A stretch of 64,000 nucleotides of DNA from NCBI GenBank assembly GCA_026874595.1, contig CM049320.1, positions 44,158,714-44,222,713 on the forward strand, in the 5' to 3' direction. Position 1 is the first letter of the stretch. Every line of letters begins with the position of its first letter. A program made the position numbers and the translations under genes. The notes beneath the pieces were generated by a model that did not search any database, was not told where the DNA came from, and saw only the letters and a program-made list of their open reading frames with translations. Positions 24,587 to 35,699 of the stretch are shown one piece after another. The DNA is from Sipunculus nudus (Eukaryota > Annelida > Sipuncula > Golfingiida > Sipunculidae).

Positions 24587-27500
24587 GCGAACCTGTCAGC
24601 TTATGCGATGGTGTGGCGTCGTCCGTCGGCCGTCGTTTGTACCTTGACCCATGGCTACTCTCTTGAAAACGGCAAGAGTAAGCACGAAATTTTATGCAAA
24701 AAAATTAGTCATCTAAAAAATTATATCGGATTTTGCTTATGTTTAGGCTGAATGCATTTTCTTAGAATATTATAGGGAAAAAGCTAAAAATAGCTTTAAA
24801 AATCTTTTTCTCCGAAGCTGTTCAGCCAAATTGTCCAATATTTCACAGAAATGATTCCTGGAACAATCTCTCTTAAGTTTGTTCGAATGGTGTAAGTTCG
24901 GTGATATTTGGCCGAGTTACAGGAAGTTGAACTTAGTCATCTGTCCAAAAAAGCATACTAAAATTACAATCTCAGAAACGGTTGGAGCTATCATCACCAA
25001 ATTTTATTCAAATTTTGGTCACATGAGTCATATCTGAAATTGAGGTATTGGTGGTGCCACCTGCACCGGCCTTTTTTTTTGTACAGGGGTCATCAGTGCC
25101 CGAATCATACTGACGCCAACAAAAAACTTCTTCTCTGAAACCATATGGCCAAATTGTTCAATATCGCACAGAAATGATCCTATAGGGTAGTGCCTTCTGA
25201 AGTTTGTTCAAATGGTCTCAGTTCAGTGACTTTTGGCTGAGTTATGGGAAGCTGAATTTAGTCATATGACATTACAGCCCATTTTAGCTCAGTGGCTTCA
25301 AAGATCTTCTTCTCAAAAACCACTGGACCAATTTCTTAAATCTCACACATTAATTATCCTTAGATGTTGATAATTCAAATTTGTTTAAATGGTTTTGGTT
25401 CAGTGATTTTTGGCTGAGTTATGGGAAGCTTAACTTAGCCAGTTTGCTGTATTTTCCCATATGAGGCCAATTTGTTTAATATTTTACAAGAATAATCCCC
25501 TAAATAATTCTTATAATAATTGTCTTTTATGGTTCCAAAGAATTAATTTTTTGCTGAATTATAAAGACTGATTGAGTCATTTTACCATATATGTAAGCTG
25601 TGTGAAGCAGATACATCTAGCCTGGCACACCTGTTTATCAGCATCCATTACATCATGCCTCTAGACATTAAGATTTCAGGTTATCTATGGTTAATTTTGA
25701 CAAGAATGCTTTTTAAAAGCTTTAAAAAATGTAGATTTATGATTTTAGATATTCCTCATGCCTGAGAATGTTTACAGTCACAGGTATAAAGCTCTCTGTG
25801 GGTATATAAAGACGGCTGTACATGGATTATAAATAATTGGTATCCATATTCAACTTATTTCAAGATTTTTCTATCAGTGAGATATATCTGTATTATAATT
25901 TTGCATTCAATATGCATCTATTGTAATTTTGAGCGAACCTGTGAGCTAATGCGAATGTGTGGCGGCGTCCGTCGTCCGTCATCTTTACGTTAACCCATAC
26001 TATCTCGAAAACGACTGAGGCTAGCATCATGAAATTTAATGCAAATAATTAGCCATAAGAAAAACTCTGCATTTTCTCAGATTTAAAGAGAAAAAAAGCT
26101 AAAAAAAAAATTAAAAATTCTTCTCCTCCGAAACGGGCAAGCCAAATTGTTCAATATTTCACAGAAATAATGTTTTAAACCATCTCTTTCATGTTTGTTC
26201 GAATGATTCAAGTTCGATGAATTTTGGCCGAGTTACAGGAAGTTGAACTTATTCATCTGTCCAAAAAAGCATACTAAAATGACAATCTCAGAAATGGCCT
26301 GAGCTATCATCACCAAATTTTATACCAGTGTTGGTCACGAGTCATATATGAAATTCAGGTATTGGTGGCGCCACCTGCATTGGCCTTTTTGTACAGGGGT
26401 CATTGGTCATCTGTACACTAACCCATAATTTCTCAGAAATAGCAGGACCTACCATCCCCAGATTTTATGCAATAATCTGCCACATATCAAATGTTGTGGG
26501 ATTAAGCTTAATTTTTTGCTCTCTCCATTACTTAGATTTTATAGGGGAAAAGCTGAAAAACCTTTAAAAGTCTTCTTCTTGTAAACGGTCGAGCCAAATT
26601 GTTCAACATTTTACAGAAATGGTCCCAGAGGCAAGCCCTCTCAAATTTGTTCAAATGCTTTGCATTCCATGAATTTTAGCGGAGTTACACGAATTTGAAC
26701 TTAGTCATTTGGCAAAGTAAGCATACTGACATAGTTATGTCAGAAATGACAGAAGCTAGCATTACCAAGTATTGTGCAAATGTTGTTCACATGACTCATA
26801 TTTGAAGTTGCAGATTTCGTGGTGCAAAATACATTGACCTGTTTTTATGGGCAAAAACCTCATAATTTTAGCCTCTTTCATATGTTTATGATGAAATTTT
26901 CAAGTTGAATCGTTCAATTTTTCAAAAGAATTATCCTAGGACATGGTTCTTTCAATCATATCAGAAAAGATTGAGTTTGTTGCTTTTTGGTTGAGTCGTG
27001 TAAAGCTTAAGTTGGTCTTATGGCCATTATTATGTCTATTTCAAACTGAGGACTGCAAAACTGTTCTTCTACAAAATTATTGTTTCAATTATAACTTCTG
27101 TAACATTGCACAAAAATTATCCTTAAGTGGCCTTTGTTCAAGTTTACTTGAATGATTTTTTTGGCAGAATTATTGGACCTTTGACAATGAAAGAACTGTA
27201 TCTTTTATTATTCTAGATATTTTGATAAAAAGTTTATGAATATGTCAGCTTGAAAAAAAACGCATTTTTAGTCAAAGTCTTTCAGTATGTGTAAACAAAT
27301 TTAGCAACAGGCCAATAGTGTTTGTATCTTTAAATAGGTTGAGAAACTGCCAACTGTTTCAGATTTGGCAACAGATCAAGAGTTCATTCAGTGTAGCCAG
27401 ATATAGGTCAAGAGTTCAGTCAGTGCAGCCAAGCACAAGGCATGTAATCACCTCATGGTTGACATGTGAACACCTCATGGGCACCATGTGATCACCTCAT

Positions 27501-28391
27501 GTGTGTCATGCCCCTCAGGGCTGCATGTAAGCCAATCGGAGCTTATGCAATGGTGCGGCTACTATTTCAGATATGGCAACAGACCAAAGGTCAGTTTGGA
27601 TCTATTTATAGCTTTGGCAGACTGCCTACTGTATCAGATTAGGCAACAGGCCAAGAGTTCACTCAGTGCAGACAGGTAGAGGTCAGTAGTTCACTCAGTG
27701 CAGTAGCTGCATTCTATTTATAGCGTTGGCAGACTGCCCACTGCATCAGATTTGGCACCAAAGTTTAGCCTGGATCTATTTATAGCTTTGGCAGACTGCC
27801 AACTGTGTCAGATTATGCAACAGGTCAAGAGTTCACTCAGTGCAGCCAGGTTCAGGTAAAAAGTTCACTCAGTCTAGCCAGGTGCAGGTCATGAGTTCAC
27901 TCAGTGCAGTAGCCTGAGCCAGTAAATTTGTCACAGTTCACTCGGGGCAACTGCCTTTCTCACCTACGCCTGGTCAGCCCCATGCATCAGACTTAAGGTA
28001 AGTTTGATGTATTGGCCTGATATTTTGACCTGTCTATGTGTCTTTGATGGCTTTCTCTTTCACAAGATAGGTGTCGCCACCTACAATGACTTTTGCACAG
28101 TGTATGTGCCTGCTTATTTCTAGGAATTAGATATATCAGCCTGAAATTGGGCATATGTATATATCTCTGATAGCTTCGTTTTATACAAGACTGGTGGTGC
28201 CAGCTACAATCATTTTTGTGTTGTGTGCACCCATGCCAGAATTTCAGCAGTGATGTTTGTGTAATTGTTTCTTATCAAAATGTTTAGTACTTGCATTGTT
28301 CATATACATGAGAAGTAATGGTCCAGCATTGAAGCATTATACCTGGTGTATTTCCCAATGCACAGGTTCGCACATGGCCTGTAGGCCTTTT
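24587..28391 (-). repeat. Mosaic repeat family, copy E (longest)
   Basis: Starts GCGAACCTGTCAGCTTATGCG and ends CACAGGTTCGC...GGCCTGTAGGCC, so both ends carry CGAACCTGTG in opposite orientation. A second internal start (GCGAACCTGTGAGCTAATGCG) occurs at 25933, so the copy is compound. The interior has several loose tandem units (CCAAATTGTTCAATAT...CACAGAAATGATCC), one GGTGGCGCCACC core near 26365, and the CACTCAGTGCAG tract. It lies between two LINE fragments. No transposase-like frame is present. Confidence 0.75.
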
Positions 28392-28910
28392 TCTACTTTA
28401 CATTCAGTTTGTTTTTAAAAAGTGAAATGGCTACTTTCCTTGTATCCTCGGTTTTATCTTTATCAGTGACCCCAAGTATCCTGATATTACACATTTCTAG
28501 AGTATTGCTCATTGTTCACAGCATTAATTCTTGCCTCTCTTGCCATGTTTTTTGTCTGTTCACATTCGTTTTTCAGTGCAATGTTTTCCTCCTTTCAACT
28601 GTCTACCACATTCTCAAGGTCACTTATTTTATTTTCAAAAGGCTTTACACATATTTCCATTATAGTTTGTTCTATTTCTGTCACAACGGATTTTCTCATC
28701 TCTGTCAAGATTTCCTTTTTGAAACCTTCTAACATTTAAAAAAATACGTTCCTCTGTGAGAGAACCCATACTGTCCTCTATTACACTATCCTCATGGTTA
28801 AGTGATGGCAAATGTTCGGACTTTTTTAACACAACAGATGAATCTGATGAGTAGCCGGAAAGATCAGACCTAGTCCTTTTAAACTCTTCCTTTGGCATAT
28901 TTTCCAAAAT
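28392..28910 (-). pseudogene. L1/Tx1-like LINE ORF1 fragment
   Basis: Reading leftward from 28907, an open frame is rich in charged residues (MENMPKEEFKRTRSDLSG). It passes into a coiled-coil-like stretch (ENKISDLENVVDS, stop, KEENIALKNECEQ) and then NNEQYSRNV, which recalls the E.YSRRNNIRI motif of L1-type ORF1 RNA-binding proteins. At least two stops interrupt it. It is cut at 28392 by copy E. ORF1 followed downstream by ORF2 pieces on the same strand supports a single LINE broken by copy E, although about 2 kb of ORF2 is missing between them. Confidence 0.6.
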
Positions 28911-29986
28911 TCATTTTGACACTATAAACAACAATATGTGAAAAATATTACTGGCCCAAGCTGACCATGAACATTTAAGCCACCATGTTATAACACAGAC
29001 CCTTCAGGTACCATAACAAAGCCCACCCTGGTGTGCACTTGCTGACCACTTGTGGTCTGTGGTGAATTAAAGCACTTACTGAAATCCCGTCAACCCAATA
29101 ACACAATGACCAAATGAAATTTTCAACCCTATCCCAATTTTAATTTGCTAATTTATCATACAAATAATTTACATATGAAGCCTAAATAAACAAATCTCTT
29201 TCTTCAGCACTTTAAGTATTATCCTGTAAGTTTTCATGGAGTTTACTTGCCTTTAACCTGCAAATTAATGAAAAAAAATCTCTCCCCTCTAAGAGCACAC
29301 CTCTTGCCTGCTTGAGTGCACACGAGTGACATTGGATGTTTTTTCACCATAAACGCTTCATCACGCACTGATTTATAGCTTCCATGGGGCGATTGGCCTG
29401 AACGACACACACCTAGCTGGGCAACGGTTCGATCACTTATTCTTATTTACAATCTTGATAGTTGACAATAAGCCCAACTTCGTAAGAGGTAGAACATCTA
29501 TTTATAGGTAATAATCATTGTTTTTTTTTATCACTTGTTACGCTTATCTTTATGCTTGTTAAAAATACGAAGCTAACAAGCGGCATGACGTTGTAGACGT
29601 TTACCTGCATGTAAGGACACACAATATGGCGAGAATAAGCATACCCCTATATATGCATAGTATATTGTTATTTCATTGTGTTTTTTTCCTTTTTTATATA
29701 AATAACATCATTCCATGAAAATCTTATGAATTTAGACACCTGCGCATACATGATATAATATTAAATAATGTGAACTACACACATACAATCAGTTAAACGG
29801 AGCTTTATCAGATAAGCCGGTGGGTACTGGGATCAAAGGCCGTTTTCCGTCATTTAATTAATTAGTGCTGCAATAACAATAACTCTGACTGAAGGTCTTC
29901 TGCTAATTGAACTGTTCTGTAAACAACAATCATAAAATGACAAGGCGGGAACCCCATACAGGTCGCACGGAGTATAAAAATACTTG

Positions 29987-30038
<52 letters not shown>

Positions 30039-30202
30039 AAACGTTAAAATCTTTTTAATATAGTTATAAATGTTTATCCATTACGAATTCTCGTTTCCTG
30101 ACATTTTTATATACGTTTACTCAGCCCAAATTCCGTATGATTCAATTCATAGCCGTTATAAGAAATAAATGCTTTCCCTTTTTTATATTCATATGTTATA
30201 TA

Positions 30203-30205
<3 letters not shown>
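28911..30205. other. Unassigned stretch
   Basis: Possibly includes the 5' leader of the LINE ending at 28910. A (TA)n tract is at 29989-30033. No gene recognised. Confidence 0.45.
29989..30033. repeat. (TA)n microsatellite
   Basis: About 22 TA units. Confidence 0.95.

Positions 30206-30250
<45 letters not shown>
30206..30250. repeat. (TC)n microsatellite
   Basis: About 22 uninterrupted TC units, abutting a tRNA-like segment at 30251. Confidence 0.95.
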
Positions 30251-30253
<3 letters not shown>

Positions 30254-30310
30254 ATCGGCAGTTGGAGGTCATGGGTTCGATTCCCATCAGCAATGATCCG
30301 ATTTTTTAGT
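30251..30310 (+). repeat. tRNA-derived SINE fragment (3' half of a tRNA-like head)
   Basis: The segment GGTCATGGGTTCGATTCCCA contains a match to the Pol III B-box GGTTCGAnTCC with flanking bases able to pair as a T-arm. The 5' half with the A-box is missing and replaced by the (TC)n tract, so this is not a functional tRNA gene. SINE origin is inferred from the B-box and the truncated context. Confidence 0.4.
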
Positions 30311-30489
30311 TTATCATGTTCCATTTCTATATACAAAGGGAGAGAGAGAAAGAGAGAGGCTTTGTGGTACACTTTTTATCCTAGCGATAGTGTCCACCTG
30401 GAATAATGGCGTTAAACTGAAAGAATTCATTCCAAACCTAGATCAGTTGGTGCAAAAACTTCTGCAGAAGCATGATGAAGATATATGGA

Positions 30490-32006
30490 ACAAGTGGCCC
30501 ATAGGCCATGACGCTCAGCTAATTTTGACCGGTTGCTCATGTTTTTTTATATTGTCTGTGAGAATAGGCTATGGCTAAAGTTACAGTGTTCAAAAAATGG
30601 ACAGAAAATAAAAATTTCAGGACTCAAAGGAGACCTGCCCGCCCCCCCCCCCCCCTGGATTTCACAATAGAGGGTTCCAAGGAAATGGATACAATTTGTG
30701 CCCTGTCTATCTGGGTGCTCAAAATCATGTTTCTGGTCCATAGCTCGCAGAATATAGGTGATGATCCAATTTCAGGTTTCTAAGGAGAATTGCCAAGGAT
30801 TTCCCTGAATGTCATGTTAGAAGAGTCTAAGGCTAATGGATACAATTTGTGCCTTGTCTCTCTCGGTGCGCAAGACAATTTTTCAGCGCATAGGTCACAC
30901 AATATAGGTCACCGTAGCCTAATTTCAGGTTCTCAAGGACACTGGCCAAGGATGTCTCAGAATGTTACATTAGAAGATTCTAAGCCTAACCGATACAATG
31001 TGTGCCCTGACTGAATGTCTGGGTGCTTATTTGACTTCTTTTCCTAATGGTCGCAAATATAGGTCATGGTGACCTAATTTCAGTTTTCCACAGACATTTG
31101 CCGAGGACGTCTCAGAATGTTTCATGAGAAGATTCTAGGCCTTACGAATACAATGTGTGCCCTGCCTCACTTTCTAGGTGCTCAAAATCCTGTTTTCGGC
31201 TCGAGGTCACAAAATGTAGGTCACCATGACCTAATTTCAGGTTTTCGAGGAGATTTGCTTAGGACCTCCCAGGATGTTGCATTAGAAAATTCCAGGCCTA
31301 ACAGATATGTTTTGTGCCAATCTGACCTTCAGGAGTCTCAAAATCAGGTTTTCGGCCTATAGGTCTCAAAATATAGGTCACCATAACCTAATTTCAGGAA
31401 TCCGAGGAGATTTGCTTAGGACCTGCCTAAATGTTACATTGGAGAATTCTAGGCCTTATTGAATCATTTTGTGCCCCATCTGACTGTCTGGATGCTTGAA
31501 AACCTTGTATTCGGCCTGTTGGTCATAAAATATAGGACACCATGACCTAATTTCAGGTTTCCAAGCAGAATTGCCTAAAAACTCCAAGGATATTGTGTAA
31601 GAAGATTCTAGGCCTCACAGATACAATTAATTTACCCCACCTGCAATCGGTGTACTCATATGACATCTTTTCTCTATATGTGGCAGAATATAGGTCACAG
31701 TGACCTAGTTACAAGTTTCCAAGGACATTTGCCTAGGATCTCCAAAAATATTTCTAGGCCTATTGGGTACAATTTGAGCCCCGTCTGACTGTCTTGGAGC
31801 TCAAAGTCATGTTTTCGGCCCGTAGGTCACAAAATAGAGGTCACCATGACCTAATTTCGGGTTTCCAGGGAGATTTGCCCAGGACCTCCCTGGATGTACA
31901 GTTAGAAGTTTCTAGGTCTAACGGTTAACGGCCGGAAAACCGGCCGGACGCCGGACAAAGGGTGATCGCTATAGCTCAGATGACTTACAGTCAGCTGAGC
32001 TAAAAA
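30490..32006 (+). mobile_element. Element built of a ~157-bp tandem array with IR3 palindromes
   Basis: The left end ACAAGTGGCCCATAGGCCATG is a variant of the 1296 signature. The right end is CTATAGCTCAGATGACTTAC...CAGCTGAGCTAAAAA at 31970-32006. The interior is eight tandem units of about 157 bp. Each unit has a core related to AGGTCAnnnTGACCT (30756, 30906, 31061, 31218, 31375, 31534, 31692, 31838), then AATTTCAGGTTTCCAAGGAG, GGACCTCC.TGGATGTTA, TCTAGGCCTAA and TGTGCCCTGTCTGACTG phrases. Open frames are repeat translations. Related truncated copies are at 34812-35690 (inverted) and 38322-38610. Confidence 0.8.
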
Positions 32007-32019
32007 TCACATTCTTGAT

Positions 32020-32413
32020 CTGTTTCCACTAAAGCAGTTCATCTTCAATTGTAATTTATCAGCAGAGGACTGCATGTCAATTTTAAATATTGGGAACCTT
32101 TTTGGAGAGAGACAATGCATGCATGGTGAAACTTTAATTTTGCTACACCTTGTACCATGGAAGATATTATGTGATTTGCTATAATAAATGGTATGCAGCA
32201 AATATAAGGTATACATACGAGATATTGTGCACATAAGTAAAGAAAAATGTAGATTTTTAAGGTATGAAGAATTATGTGCAGAATTAAATACGCATATTAA
32301 CTTTTAACATATAAAGGGAATTTAGAGGCAATACCTAATTCACGGAAGAAAATTGTTAAGTCGAGTGGATTCCCCAGCAACAAAGTTAAACATCAAGTTG
32401 ATGACATAACAAA
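32020..32413 (+). pseudogene. L1/Tx1-like LINE ORF2, distal fragment (left of insertion)
   Basis: The translation includes RILDLFPLKQFIFNCNLSAE, then YKVYIRDIVHISKEKCRFLR and YEELCAELNTHINF. This matches the L1/Tx1 ORF2 region after the reverse transcriptase (typically I..V.DL....G.F.S.EEL...Y). At least two stops are present. It stops at the left end of the inverted-repeat element at 32414, and the same ORF resumes at 36639. Confidence 0.7.
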
Positions 32414-32539
32414 TAGTCCTGGGGCTGAGGGGAGTCCTGTGTGCAATCATATGTCCCCTAATTTTGATTTAGATCCAGGTAGGACACCCTTATGGGAGTA
32501 AAAAAAAACTTGGGTAGACATTCTGGATCATGGACAGAA

Positions 32540-33690
32540 AGGGTGAAATTCAAGATGGCGTCCAAGATGGCCGCCGTACCATAAAATCATACATAACTCA
32601 AAAAGTAATTGAGGTTGGGGAATGATTTTGGTGTCTTTGCCCATGTTTTCAGGGTCAAGGAATCTAAAGAACCCATTTCCAAGACAATGCCGTATTTGTT
32701 CACGGTTAATTCAATATGGCTGTCAATAGGGCCACCGTACCTTAAAAATCATACTTTATTCTAAAAAATAATTGAGGTAGGGGAATGATTTTCGTGTCTA
32801 TGTTTTCAAGGTCAAGGAATCTATTGAAATCATTTTCAAGACAATACCCTATTTTGTTTCGGTGATATTCAATATGGCTGCTAATATGGCCGCTGTACCA
32901 TTGAATTGCATATGACAAGCCAAGGAATCAAGGTAGGGGTTGATTTTGGTGTTATCGTCCATGTTTTTAGGGCCCAGGAGTCTCTTTAAATTATTTTCAA
33001 GACTATACTGTTTCCGGTGAAGGGGATATTTAATATGGCTGCAAAGAGAGCAACCAATGAACCATTGGATCATGTATGACAATCCAAGGAATTAAAGATG
33101 GGGTTGATATTTTGATGTCTTTCCCTATGCTTTCAGGGTCAAAGAACCTATATAAACCTTTTTTCACGACAATACCGGATTTGGTTATGGTGATATTCAA
33201 TATGGCTGCCATTATGGCAACTGTACCGTTGCACCATGTCTGACTATCCACGGAATTAAGATAGGGGATGATATTTTGATGTCTTGCATATGTTTTAATG
33301 GTTAAAGGATCTATTGAAACTATTTTTAACACAATACCGTATTGGGTTATGGTAAAATTCAACATGGTTACCATTATGGCAACCAATATAGCAGCTGCAG
33401 ATTGAATCATGAATAATTTTGTTGAATTTTCAATGGTAAAAAAAACTACCAAAAATATCATCAGGCCGGTATCTTTTCAGGCTAAAGTGGAATTCAATAT
33501 GGCTCCGATATGGCGGCCATGTCATTGAATCGTCCAAAATTCACCAAGGAATGCAGCTTGGTGATTGATTTGGGGGTCTTCAAGGTAAAGGTATCTCTTA
33601 AATTATTTGGTCGATAAAGTATTTGATAATGACAAAATTTAGTATGGCTGCCAATATGCCAGAGTGACGTATCATCCTTAGATCTCAAGC
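32540..33690 (+). repeat. Left arm: ~160-bp tandem units with ATGGC pairs
   Basis: Unit starts, taken at the first ATGGC-type pair, are near 32551, 32712, 32870, 33031, 33198, 33360, 33495 and 33640, giving spacings of 135-167 bp. Common phrases are GGTAGGGGTTGATTTTGGTG and CATGTTTTCAGGGTCAAGGA. The first unit has two CAAGATGGC copies 13 bp apart. Confidence 0.8.
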
Positions 33691-34811
33691 TACATTGACA
33701 AATAGTTGATTATGAGTTTTTGATGTAAAGAAATTGGTGAAATCAACATATATCAACGGATAATACATATCTCTTAGCATGCAAGTTTCATATCTAATGG
33801 GTACCAAGTCCATCATAACTTATTCAGGTTTATTGTGTGCAACTTTCCACATTTCGATTTTACATAGGCGCGTTTTACTTGCTTGAAATTTGCAGAATAT
33901 GAAGCAGGGAGGTCTCCGCTTCCTGCAAGACCATACACACTAGAGAAACTAGTGTATGTCTTATAGAATGCTTTAAGGTACGATCCTGGTTAGAATTGAT
34001 CATGAAGTGAAGTTCCTGTTCGTTGATGCTACATTGTGGAAGAACATAAATATAAGCTGGTCGACTCTTTTGTCGGATCATGAATTGGAATATACCTCGG
34101 TTTTGTCTCCAGTTCTCCCCCTGAGCCACAGTTCATTAAGTCCGCTTGACACAAACAAATGTGAAAAGGACAATACCAGTACAATCACATCTGATTGTAT
34201 TGATCTGATCTGATTTTAACAGCGGTGATAACGATCTGTTTCAGCTCATTTCTTACTCCAAAAGAGGACAAGAGGAATGATTGGGACATCCGCCTCTTCA
34301 TGATCAGAGACTAATTCAGGATGATGTGTGAGCGATCCATTTTCTGACCGACTGTGTCTTAAGGGAAATATTAACCAACCTGTACTATTCTAGTATACAC
34401 TCAGGTTTTTCTGAGTAAAAAAATATTTCACTGGACACTTTCTAAGGAAAGCTTTAAGTTTAATTTTATTATTTGATGATGGGGAGAAACTGTCCAGATC
34501 CCTAAGTTGTTTGGTGTCCAGAGAAATATTGCAAACAAGAACAGGAGTTTTCAATGTGCGCCTTTGTCTTTCACAGATACCTTAATATGAGTAAAAAATG
34601 AAACCTATACGTTGTGCAATTTGACACATATCCGAGCACCCAGCCAAGGAACTGTTCAAATAGTTCCCTAAAGGTGGTAACACTGATTTTTATTATTTAT
34701 GTCATGACACCAACAAAACAGCCTGATGGCATATGCGATTGTTCCACTGGCAGAACATCTTTTGCTCTGGATTTGTCACAAGTTCTGTCATTTTTCATGT
34801 TTGTTGTTCTT

Positions 34812-35690
34812 TTAGCTCAGCAGACTGTACGTAATTTGCCTAGGCAAATATCCTTAAAAACAATAAATTAGGTCACTGTGGTTTATATTCTACCGGCTAT
34901 AGGAACAAAAAAAAATGATTTGTGCACCCTGAATGTCAGATTGGCACTTATAGTATCTAATAGGCCCAGAATCCTCTAACGCAACATAGGAGCTTCTGGA
35001 AATATCTTTAAGGAAATCTACAGTTAATTCATCGTGACATATATTCTGCAAGCTACAGGGTTAAAAGATGATCTTGAACACCTAGACAGTCTGACTGGGT
35101 TCAAATGCTGTCCGTAAACCCTAGAATATTTTAACCTAACATCCAGGGAAGTTCTTGGCAAATCTCCTTTGAAACCTAAAATTAGGTTTGAAAATTGAAA
35201 TTAGGTTTTTGGAGCATTCTAATATAGCATCCAGAGAGGTCTTCGGAAAGTTTTTGTCGAATCCCTAGACTAGATCACTGTAATCTTCATTCTGCGAGCC
35301 AAAGGAAAAACACGAATTTAACATTGAAAGTCAGATTGGTACAAATCATTAGAGTTTGACCTAGAATCTTCTCACATAAAATTTTAGGTCCACCCGAAAT
35401 CTTCATCAACAATTGCAACTGGATCATGGTGATCTATATTTTGTGAGCTACAAGCAGCAAATCTAATTTTGAGCACCCAGAAAGTCAGACAGGGCATAAG
35501 TCTTGAATGTTTGATATAAACAATGTCTTAGCTAAAGTAAAGAGAGGTCATTGTAATGTCTCCTTGGACATAAAAAATAAAGTCAGTGGGACCTATGTTC
35601 TCCAAGACTTGTGAAAGAACATGGTTTGAGCACACAATATGTTAGATGAACATGAATTTTAGCAGTTATCAAAAGAAACTAGCTAATGTT
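34812..35690 (-). repeat. Inverted truncated copy of the IR3-array element
   Basis: Begins TTTTAGCTCAGCAGACTGTACG, the complement of the array element's right border. It continues with inverted unit phrases (CAGATTGGCACTTATAGT, CCTAGAATCTTCTCACAT, GATCATGGTGATCT). The palindromic cores are degenerate here (34870, 35260, 35425). It lies in the loop of the inverted-arm element, so it was probably inserted into or captured by it. Confidence 0.65.
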
Positions 35691-35699
35691 AACTAACAC

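Noticed and set aside
30251-30310. Functional tRNA gene
   Set aside because: Only the T-arm side and B-box are present. No A-box, anticodon arm or acceptor pairing can be found upstream.
30137-30406. Open frame with a Ser/Leu repeat
   Set aside because: It arises from the (TC)n tract and runs into a SINE-like fragment.
30756-31852. CRISPR array
   Set aside because: The units are ~157 bp with no short direct repeat and spacer structure, and the context is an animal genome.
33030-33461. 143-residue minus-strand open frame in the tandem arm
   Set aside because: The text repeats with the ~160-bp unit, and equivalent positions in other units carry stops, so it is a by-product of the array.
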